Shown: piece after piece, positions 1 through 8,311 of the stretch
How the letters are laid out: every line of letters starts with the position of its first letter
Position numbering within the stretch: position 1 is the stretch's first letter
Assembly (NCBI GenBank): GCA_943704415.1
Contig: CALSCO010001905.1
Location: 1-17,616, forward strand
From: Parvularia atlantis
Taxonomy: Eukaryota; Opisthokonta; Rotosphaerida
DNA: 17,616 nt
Reading direction: 5' to 3'
Program-made: the position numbers and the translations under genes
The notes under the pieces: model-generated
Database searches by the model: none
What the model was told of the DNA's origin: nothing
What the model saw: only the letters and a program-made list of their open reading frames with translations

Positions 1-1041
1 GGGGGGGCGTGCACGCACAATGTAAAGCGCGTCGGTGCAGTCGGTCATGGTCGTGCGCCGGAGCACAATGTACGTGTAGCCCGCGATCGGCCATGAGAGC
101 GCGCCCGGCCCGTCAACGATCACCGCGGTGAAGTTGGCGTCAAACGTGCCCGAGAAGTCGGCCACGGCCGAGGCAAGCGAGTCGAGCGTCGCGTTGACGA
201 CGTTGCCCGCGCGGTTGATCATCTGCGCGTACGGCACCTGGAACTCGGTCGCGTACGACACGCCGCAGTAGCCGATCGCGCCCGAGATCTCCCGCACGGT
301 CACCGCCACGCCCGCGTTCTCGTAGCGCTTGGTCACGGGTGCAGGCCAGGTGGGCAGGGGCCCGCGCGCGGTCCACGTGCCGTCGCTGAGCGCGGCAAGG
401 GCTGTGGTGAAGATGTCGGTCGAGCCCGAGCTGTCGGACCGGACGACGAGGGTGATGGCGAGGGCGGGCAGGCCGATACCCGGGTTGAGCGCCTGGATGG
501 CCGCATCGTCCCAGGTGGTGATGCTGCCGTTGAAGATGGACACGAGTGTCGGGCCGTCGAGCACGAGCGGGCCCTGGCCGGCTGCCGGGCCACTTGTGGT
601 CAGCACGCGGTGCCGCTGCCACGTGCGCACACGCGCGCGCACAACGCACAGGTGAAGGGGACGCTGTAAGCCAGCACGACCGCGCCGACCAGGAACGGGA
701 TGAGCATGCCGTCACCGTGGGTCACGTTGCCCACTAGCGTGGCCGAGTCAGTGGCGGCGAAGGCGGCGGTGCGGTCGTTGAGCGCCGACACGCCGCCGCC
801 CGAGCCGACCGGGTCGTATGTGAACACGACCGTCTCGTCCACGTGCGAGTAGCCGTACGTCCACGCCTCGTACACCTGCGGGGGGCGCGCGTTGAGAAAA
901 AGGTGCGGATTCGCGGCGGCGCACCGAGGCCGGGAAAGTCGCGCCAGCGGCGCGGATTGTGTGGCGCGCCGAGGCCGCGGTGGTCGTGCAGGCGACAGAA
1001 AGCAGCGCGGCCGCCGCGAGCAGGGCCCATGCGGCGCGCAT
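1..1041 (-). CDS. pstS: PstS-like phosphate-binding protein (3' partial)
   Basis: Exons run 1041..925, 875..650 and 581..19. A donor GTGCGTG at 18 starts an intron that leaves the window. The visible 302 residues begin with a hydrophobic signal peptide (residues 1-25, LLSVAC has a loose lipobox look). PstS/PBP-like hallmarks follow in order: GATFPAS, DPVGSGGGV, an ATDSA segment, LIPFLVGAVVLAYSVP, LDGPTLVSIFNGSITTWDD, the anion-binding RSDSSGSTDIF, ISGAIGYCGVSYA, and WPIAGYTYIVL near the end. In bacteria this protein delivers phosphate to the PstCAB transporter. Here it is intron-bearing and presumably secreted or surface-bound, so its partner is unknown. Exon 2 to exon 3 uses the acceptor at 582 because only that one keeps the PstS frame (GQGPLVLDGP). 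Length nearly matches bacterial PstS, so only about 20-40 residues should be missing. Another PBP-like anion binder is possible. Confidence 0.85.
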
Positions 1042-1711
1042 GGCGGGGTGGCGGGTGCGGTGCAGTGGGCGCGGGCCAGAGGGAAAATAGGGGCTCCGGC
1101 CTCGGCCCTTCGGTCGTCAAGGGCGACCGCAAGATTTCCTTGCAGAATTGCCAAGATCTAGGAGCGCAATGCGTGGTGCGGCGTGTGCGCGCGCGGCGGG
1201 ACGGCGTGGCGGACGCGCGCAATGCACGCGGAAGCACACGCGTACGCGCGTAGACAGGCCGTTGCGGTACACAGGAGGGCGGGCTGCCGCGTTCACCGGC
1301 CGATGCTGGACAACGCGCATCTCAGATCGCGCGGTGCGATCATCTGCTATCTGTGATCTGCAGCCTGGAAACGGGCAGCGTCACACGCGACAGAGATTTT
1401 GCTCGTGTGCGCCTCACTGATCAACTTGCCGAACTTGTGCTGCGGGTCCTGCTGCGTCTTGCAACTCAGGTTGAGCTGCGCGCGCGCGTGTCAGCTACTA
1501 AGCGCCCATGCGCACCTCATCGGGCGCAGCGGACTGCACGTACCTCGTCGGCTGTCTCGCGGTACTCGCAGCTGGCCAGGCAAGAGTCCATCAACTCGAC
1601 ACAGCGCGGGCGCGACGCGCGGGGCCAGACGCCGAGTGCCACGCCGTGGACAGAGCGTGAGTTGATCGGGTCCCGATCGTGCCGCCTCATTGCGAATCGC
1701 GCGCGCCCAGC
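1042..1711. promoter_or_regulatory. Divergent intergenic region between PstS-like gene and CLASP
   Basis: This 670-bp stretch is the longest non-coding region in the window. Open frames in it have poor third-position GC and no recognisable protein, so I call none. It is less GC-rich around 1125-1165 and 1320-1480. It holds two small inverted repeats: GATCGC/GCGATC at 1325-1341, and a 15-bp palindrome at 1664-1678 close to the CLASP start. It probably contains both promoters and 5' UTRs, possibly with 5' UTR introns that cannot be seen without transcripts. Confidence 0.5.
1664..1678. repeat. 15-bp perfect inverted repeat upstream of CLASP start
   Basis: GATCGGG and CCCGATC flank a single T, giving 7-bp perfect arms. 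It ends 33 bp before the CLASP ATG. It could be a dimeric transcription-factor site; that is inference only. Confidence 0.4.
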
Positions 1712-4700
1712 ATGGCGGCGAGACGCGCGCCGTTGACGACGGCCGCCGCCGCATCGCGCCGCTCGATCGCGACGGCGCCGGCGGCCGCGGCTTCGTCCGC
1801 CGCGAGCTCGGCCGTGCCGTCGCCCACGACGCCGACCGCCGCGCCCGGCGACGTGCTGCGCCTCGAGCCCGACGAGGCGCTGCCGATGCTGCGCGTGCGC
1901 CGGATGCCGATTGCGATCGCGGCCCGTGCGCTGCGCTCACGGCTCGCACGGCGCAGATCTACGGCGAGGGCGACGTGCACGCGCTGGGCGAGCGCATCGC
2001 CGCCGCGTTTGTCGACCGCGAGACCGAGGAGAACTGGCTGGCGCGCGACCGGGCGCTCGACACGCTCCGCGCGCTCGTCTACCACGCGCATGTGCGTCGC
2101 CCATCGAGCCGGCCGCGGCGTGGTTCTGAACGGCGCGCGCGCGCGCAGGTGCACCGCGAGCACACGCCGGCTGTTGTCCAGGTACTGCGCGACGCGCTCG
2201 CCGGGCTAGTGCAGTCAGTGCGGCGCGACCGGTCGCCCGTCGACGTCTCTCACGCGAGCACGCCCAGATGCTCTCGCTGCGCACGCAGATCAACCTCAAG
2301 ACGTGCCGCCTGGCCGAGGACATGACCGTATCGCTGCGCGGCGCGCTCGATACGACGATGCAGGAGCAGCTCACGGCGGCCGCCCTCAAGCTCTGCATGC
2401 AGGTTGCGCCGCGCGCCCCGACTGTCAATGCGCTTGCGGTGCTCACCGGCTGCGCAGGCGCGCAAGGTCGTCATCCCCGCCGCGGCGCGCTTCCTCGAGG
2501 CCGCGGTCGTGTGCCTGCCGTCGTCGCGCCTGGCCGGCCACCTGCTCGTGCGCGCGGCTGCCGCCCTGGATGCGCCTGCGTCGCTGACGCTGCTCGCGCG
2601 CAGAACGCGATGGCCGAGAAGAATAAGGACTTCCGGCCGATGGTGGCAAACCTCTTGTTTGCGCTCGTGCACCACAGCCCACAGCCGCTGCTGGCCAAGG
2701 CACGCCGCGCATGCAGGTCGTGCGGCGCAGGCGCTGACGGCGGCGGCGGCTACAGGCGGGCGTAGACGCGATCGTCAAGGTGCTGCGGGCGGCACTGGCC
2801 GACGCGCTGCCGCCCGTGCGCGAGGTCGCGCGCCTGACCGTGTGGGCGCTGCGGCGGACGTTTGCCGTGCAGGCCGACCAGTACGGCGCCGTGCACCGCT
2901 TGCGAGGGCTGTTGACGCGGTCGGCGGCGCGCAGGCTGATGACGAGCGTCGACCTCGCGGCACAGAAGCTGCTGCGGCAGAGCGAGGCCGCGTACAAGAA
3001 GGTGTGTGCGCCACGCAAGGCTTGCCGAGTACGGCGGCTGACCTTGCGCGCTCACGGGGCACAGCACCCGGGGTTCGTCTACCACGTCGTCGATCCTACC
3101 GCCGCGGCAGAGCGCTCGCCGATGCAGACACCGCCAAGCGGGTCACCGCTCTCGTCGCGCAAGACGTCCTCGAGCTCGCCTGACGTGCACCCCGAGCCCG
3201 AGCCTGAGCCCGAGCTCGAACCCGAACAGCCCGAGCCGGAGCCCGAGCAGCAGTCCGAGCCTGAGCCCGAGCAGCAGCCCGAGCAACAGTCCGAGCCTGA
3301 GCCCGAGCAGCAGCCCGAGCAGCAGCCCGAGCCGGTGCAGACGCCGCCGCAGCCGGCGGCGACGCTGGACGCGGCGTCGCTCAGCTTTGACACGAGCCTG
3401 AGCCTCGCCAGCAGCAGCGCCTCGCGCGCGTGGACCTCGTCCGAGACGTCACTGCTGACCGACGACGTCCTCTGGGACCGCTCACTCAAGCAGTCGTCGA
3501 CACCGGCCACCCTCTCGCGGCCGACAGCACGGCCAGTGTTGTTTGACACGACGCCCTTCCTCTCGACCGACGCGGCCGACGAGGCCTCGCTCCACCGCAG
3601 CTCGTCGACGGTCATCGATTGGTCGCACAGCGCCGTCGCAGACGACTTTTTCAACGCACCTGTGCCGGCTGCGCCCGCGGTGGAGCATGCGCAGGCCGCG
3701 ACCGTGCTGGCGGCGCAGGCCGAGACGGCGGCGGAGGCGGTGCAGGCAGCGGACGCGGCGGCCGCGCAGATCGCAGCGGCAGTGCTGGTGGATGCGGTCG
3801 CCGCCGAGACTATGGCGAGCATGATCGACGAGGTCGTCGCGGTCGCAGTCGCAGTGGACGCGGCCCGCATACAGGAGGAGCCTGCGGTGCCAAGTCAGCC
3901 GCCAGCAGAGCAGCCAGAAGCGGTGCCTAAGGCTGAGCCTGAGCCTGAGCCGGAAGCGGTGCCTGAGCCTGAGATCGAGCAAGTGGCTGTGCCTGAAGCT
4001 GAGCCTGAGCCGGAAGCGGTGCCTGAGCCTGAGCGCGAGCCTGAGCAAGAGTCTATGCCTGAAGCGGTGCCTGGGCCTGAGCCCGAGCCCAAGCATAAAC
4101 CGGAGCCTGAGCCTGAACCGACGCCCCAGCCAGCGCCGCCACACGAACCAGGATCGGTGCCCGTGCCAGCACCGGAGCCCGAACCAGCACTCGAGCCAGC
4201 ACCGGCGCCGGAGCCAGCACCAGAGCCTGAACTGTCGCCCGGGCCAGCACCGGAGCCAAAGCCCGAGCCAGAGCCCGAACAAGGCAAGCTATCACCTCAC
4301 GCCAAGCCAGGAGTACCGCACGCCGAGCCAGGAACGCCAAACGCACCCGCGATGAACGGCTACCACGACGTGCAGACGCCGACACCGCTCTGGCAGCCGG
4401 TGCGCGTGCTCGACGATCTGCTCGACGCCCTGCGCCGCGGCGTGCACGTCTCGTCGGACCACCTGCGTCGCTGGCGGCGGCTGCTGCAGGCGCAAGCACG
4501 CGATGCGAGCATCGCCGCACAGGTCACGGCGCGCCTGCCGGACGTCGTGGAGCTCCTAGAGGCGGCTGCGGCCGCGGACGACGAGGATGAGGTGCGCATG
4601 GGTGGGTGCCTGCGGCTGTGCTGGGCCACTGACATGTGCGCAGACGCCGGTCGCCAACGCCCTGGCCGTGCTGGGCGAGTGCGCGGGCACATGCGACGCG

Positions 4701-5219
4701 CTCTTCGCGGTCGAAGGCGTGTGGACGGCCATGGCGCTGGCCGCGCGTCTGCGCGCACAACCGTCGCTGCTGGTGTCGTTCGAGGCGCGCCGCGCGCTGC
4801 AGGCCGTGTTTGCGCGCAACGACGCCCCGGCACGGCTGTGGCCGCGCGTGCTTGCGCTGCCGGTGCGTTCAACGCGGGCCGTGCGTGGGCACTCATGCGG
4901 CCCGCTGCGGCAGGACACGATGGACTGCTGGCCCGCGCTGCTCGGGCGGCTGCGCCCGGTCGACTCGCCCGCGGCGACGATCAAGCAGCTCGACGCCGCC
5001 CTGCAGCGCGCGTGGGAGTCGAGCGAGCCGCTGCGCCGGTGCGTGCGTGGGGTCCGGCAGCGGTGCAGGCCTGAGCGCGCGTCTGCGCGCAGGAAGGCGG
5101 CCGTCGACTGCCTCGTGGCGCTGGTCGAGACGGCCGAGGCCGGCAGCGACCCGCTCGGCCAGCTGACGTTTGTGCGGCCCGTGCATCGGCGACTTGTGGC
5201 GATGTACGCGTCCCGGTGA
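1712..5219 (+). CDS. CLASP: CLASP-family microtubule-binding TOG protein
   Basis: Exons: 1712..1894, 1957..2091, 2149..2217, 2268..2402, 2458..2547, 2604..2699, 2756..3001, 3065..4591, 4644..4862, 4914..5038, 5093..5219 (983 aa). Residues about 62-305 form a CLASP_N/TOG HEAT array. It carries [19 protein letters not shown], then [10 protein letters not shown], then [15 protein letters not shown], then EKNKDFRPM, the usual order in CLASP. Two Pro-Glu blocks (residues about 361-408 and 609-723) flank an Ala-rich helical stretch. Residues about 780-983 are again HEAT-like, as expected of the CLASP C-terminal domain. CLASPs bind tubulin and microtubule plus ends, suppress catastrophe and promote rescue. 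No clear SxIP motif was seen. The ATG at 1712 is the first in frame with good context. Intron 2700..2755 must use a GC donor, since GT alternatives hit a stop. Intron 3002..3064 is stop-free and could be retained. Confidence 0.86.
3191..3334 (+). repeat. Coding Pro-Glu/Gln repeat block 1
   Basis: Imperfect 6-9 bp units (CCCGAG, sometimes with CAG) encode PEPEPE and PEQQ runs inside CLASP exon 8. The low-complexity acidic tract probably acts as an extended linker. Confidence 0.8.
3935..4279 (+). repeat. Coding Pro-Glu repeat block 2
   Basis: Longer and more diverged than block 1. Units such as GAGCCT, GAGCCG and GAAGCGGTGCCT encode (EP)n and EAVPEP. Antisense open frames across it are shadows of the hexanucleotide repeat. 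Confidence 0.8.
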
Positions 5220-5259
5220 TGCCATTTTGTGTATAGTACAGCACACCGCGGTGCCGCGT
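5220..5259. other. 40-bp convergent gap (CLASP / ankyrin-SAM 3' ends)
   Basis: Only 40 bp separate the two stop codons. The AT-richer part TTTTGTGTATAGTACAG may serve cleavage and polyadenylation on one or both strands. The two 3' UTRs must overlap or be very short. Confidence 0.4.
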
Positions 5260-8200
5260 TCAGGGGACGGCGGCCGGCCCGACGGTGTAGATCGGCGCGG
5301 CGTAGGCCGTCTGGTCGAGCCGGAACATGTTGCCGAGTGAGATCGACGGCTCCTTCTCGTCGACCTCGACGACGCAGACGGCCATCGCTGCGGCGCGGCG
5401 TGAGGCGCGGCCGGGCCAGTGAGGCGCGCGCGCACTGTCGGCGTCGAGGATGCGGTACGTCGCGACGACGGTCGACGCGCGCAGGAAGAAGTTGAGCACG
5501 ATGGCGCTCGTGGCCGGGAAGAACCTCCCTGGCGCGCACCGTGAGCAGCGCGGCCAGGCTTCAGGCCGCACGCACCGGAGCAGGGCACGCCCGAGTACTG
5601 CCAGTCGAGCTGCACCTCGCCCGTCTTGGGCACGTGCGTGCACTGGGGCGCAGGCCGCGTCGTCAGGCCGCGCCGTGCGTCGTCGTGGTCGTCGTCGCTC
5701 CAACGACGCGCCTTCATGATGTACCCGCCGCGCAGCTCGTTGCGCTGCAGCGTCCGCCCGAAGCTCCACTTGAGGTGCCGCGCGCCGAGCTCGCCGTCGA
5801 GCTTCTGATGCTCCTCGATCTGCGTTGTGGCGCGTCACGTCAGCCGTGGCGCGCGCTGCCCGTCAGCCGTGTCGCGCCATCACGACGGTGTTGGTCTGGC
5901 GCAGGTGCCCGCAGTCGCCCCCAAACTCGCGCCACTCGAGCGTACGCTTCCACGCCCACCAGGAACCGGTGCAGCTCCTGGTCCGTCAGGCGGTACTGCG
6001 CGCGGCGTCGGTGCGGCGCACGGTGCGCGGACGCCGCGTGAGCCGCACCAGAGGCGGCCGTGGCACGCCCGCGCCGTCGCTGCCCGTGGCGCCCGGCGCG
6101 GCGTCCGACGGGCCCAGCGCGGCCAGTGCGGGCGACAGCGGCTGCGACCCGCCGCCGTTGCCGCTGCCGCTGCCGTTGGCCGTCCCGCCCGCCCCGTTAC
6201 TGCTGCCGCCGCTGCCGAGCGCCCAGTTCAAGAACTCCATTCAAAGCAACTGCAGCAGTAGTGTCTGCTCACTCGTGCAGCCGGTCGACGGCCGCCTGCA
6301 GCTGCGTTGACACGTGGCTGGTCGGGGCCTGCCGGGCGCCGGGTGTGAGCGGTGTGCGGCGACGACGAGGGGCGGCCGCACGCGCACCAGCGACGCGAGA
6401 TCGGCCGGCGTGAGCAGCAGCAGCGAGTGCCCGTCGACCTGTGCACACACACGAACCCCTCGGTGAGCAGCAGCGCGGCACGGCGTGGCCAGGCACGCAC
6501 CTCGTTGTCGACAAAGGCGCGCACGCACGGCGCCAAGTGGTTGTCCTCCAGCCAGCGCGAGACCTGCTCGATGCTCCACTGCTTCACCGCGGCCGACGTG
6601 GGCGCCAGGGGCGACGTCGGCGTGGGCACAAACGAGGGCCGCTTGGGCACTGCGCGTGCGCCCCGCGTGAGCCGTGCTGCGCGCAGGGGCCGCCCGTGTG
6701 TGCACTGCACACCTGTCGGCAGCATCTTCGGCAGCGACCCGCCGCGGACCGCGTGATCGTCGGCGTCGCCCTTGACGCCACGGTGCGCGCTCGTGCCCGC
6801 GTCGTCCTGCGGCCGCGGGCGCATGGGCAGCGGCGGCGAGCCGATCGCGCCGAGCCCGCTCGACGATCGTGCACTTGCCACCGGCACCGGCGCCGACCCG
6901 ATCGCGCCCAGCCCACTTGTCGCGCGCGCGGCGGTCGTTGCAGACGGCGAGCCGATCGCGCCCAGCCCGCTCGCTGTTCGCGCCGCCGGCGTGGGGCGTG
7001 GCGCGGTTGTCGCTGTCGGCGTCGACCGGTCGTGCTCGGCCTGTGAGCGCTCGGCGTCTGCGTACCGTGCCGCCCGCCGCCCGTCAGCCTTGGTGCGCGC
7101 CGCGCGTGCGAGCGCACCCTGCAGCATCGTCTTCAGCTTGGGCGCCGTCGCGAGCGCGCGCGGCGTCTGGCCCTTCTTGTTGCTGAGCGAGGCCTTGGCG
7201 AAGAACTGCAGCAGCAGCTTAACAGCGTCCATGGCGTCTCGCGCCGCGGCGACGTGCAGTGGCGTGTCTGCCCACACGCGCGTGCTCAGCAGACACGCGA
7301 GCGGGCGGGAGAGCAGCGCACCGCGGTCGTCGTTGAGGCAGTTGGGGTCGGCGCCGCTCTTGAGTAGCACGTACACGACCTCGTCGTGTCCGTCCAGGCA
7401 CGCCCTGCCACACACCGCCGCACGTCAGCCGCACGCGCGCTCCGCGCAACACGCGATGCGCACCGGTGCAGCGGCGTGCACCCGTACTTGTCGGCGCGGT
7501 TGACCATCGCGTTGGCGTTGATCAGGTAGTTGACGGCCTCGAGCTGCGGCCGCGCCCGCCTTTCAGCCGCGTCGCGTGCCGCCGGCGAGCGCGCGCGCAC
7601 CTTGCCATTCCACGCGGCCCAGTGCAGCGGCGTGTACCCGTCGACGTCGGTTGCCTGGATGTTTGCGCCTGTGCGCGCCCGGACGTCACGCGCGCGTCTG
7701 CCACGTCTACGGCGATCGCACACCCTGCTCGAGCAGCAGCGACATCATCTCGATGTGGTCGTTCCAGCACGCGCGGTGCAGCGGCGTGTCTGCGCTCGCG
7801 GTCAGCAGCAGCATCGCACAAAGCAGCAGCAGACGCCGCACAGAGGCCGCGCGTGTTGGCCGCGTTGACGTTGGCGCCGCGCTGCAGCAGCAGCAGCGCG
7901 ATCATGACGCTGCCCGAGTGCGCGGCCAGGTGCAGCAGCGTGTCGCCGTGGTCGTCGGGCGCGTTGATGTCCAGATCGGGCGCGCGGCTAGCGAGGAGGA
8001 TCTTTGCGCGTGCAGCGCGCCGTCACGACCCACCACATCCGCACGGCGCGCGCACCATGACACGCAGCACGTCGCGCGCGTGCGTCGCGCTGAACAGCTC
8101 GTGCAGCAGGTGTGCGCGCTGCTGCTGCGGCGTCTGCGTCGGCTGCTGCTGCTGCGTCTGCGGTGACGTCGTTGCGGGCGTCTCGACCGTGCGCCGTCCC

Positions 8201-8295
8201 GCGGCGGCGGCGGCAGCAGCGGCGGCGGCCGTTGGCACACCGTTGGGCCGCACGAGGCTCCCGGGCCTTGCAGCCGGAACCGGCCTCGACGCCAT
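5260..8295 (-). CDS. Ankyrin-repeat / SAM protein with unrecognised C-terminal domain
   Basis: Exons: 8295..8056, 8001..7842, 7789..7724, 7668..7601, 7543..7464, 7404..7322, 7267..6713, 6649..6501, 6438..6388, 6328..6273, 6211..6049, 5995..5884, 5819..5712, 5642..5576, 5528..5436, 5387..5260 (about 725 aa). After an Ala/Gln-rich start, six ankyrin repeats (about 66-265) show TPLH and LLL..GA cores: GDTLLHLAA, TPLHRACWNDH, GYTPLHWAAWNGK, GCTPLHR, GHDEVVYVLLKSGADPN, TPLHVAA. Three SGLGAIGS motifs follow. A SAM domain spans about 440-500 (WSIEQVSRWLEDNHL, then HSLLLLTPADLASL). A Gly/Ser linker leads to a helical then beta-rich region (about 557-725) that I do not recognise. It is likely a scaffold. 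Joining SAM to the C-terminal part needs intron 6272..6212; otherwise 6240..5260 is a separate gene starting only 28 bp after a TGA at 6269. Exon 5995..5884 carries an apparent extra base. The start at 8295 is chosen over 8313, which overlaps the MAO start. Confidence 0.74.
6837..6971 (-). repeat. Three SGLGAIGS coding repeats
   Basis: Near-identical 24-nt units at 6837-6860, 6894-6917 and 6948-6971 each encode SGLGAIGS, at 57 and 54 nt spacing. They lie in the disordered linker between the ankyrin repeats and the SAM domain. The spacers differ and are Ala/Thr/Pro/Ser-rich, so the motif is conserved better than its surroundings. Confidence 0.85.
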
Positions 8296-8311
8296 CGCGC
8301 ACAATGACAGC
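8296..8311. promoter_or_regulatory. 16-bp gap between divergent start codons (ankyrin-SAM / MAO-like)
   Basis: If both predicted starts are right, 16 bp separate the initiation codons, so each transcript's 5' end or promoter must lie within the other gene. The missing MAO N-terminus nearby means a deletion or misassembly may have created this closeness. Confidence 0.3.

Noticed and set aside
843-1253. Plus-strand open frames over the PstS-like 5' end and upstream region
   Set aside because: Arg/Gly-rich composition typical of antisense frames in GC-rich DNA; the minus strand holds a clear signal peptide and PstS motifs.
1353-1736. Plus-strand open frame before CLASP
   Set aside because: Poor third-position GC and no domain; it overlaps the CLASP start in another frame.
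3079-4287. Long minus-strand open frames (Gly/Ser/Cys-rich, Arg/Leu-rich) opposite CLASP
   Set aside because: They mirror the Pro-Glu hexanucleotide repeats on the plus strand, have no recognisable domain, and the plus-strand frame joins two HEAT regions.
5986-6240. Separate small gene starting MEFLNWALG
   Set aside because: It would start 28 bp after the SAM stop on the same strand; a 61-nt intron with good ends joins the two in frame, so one gene is more likely. Kept as the alternative.
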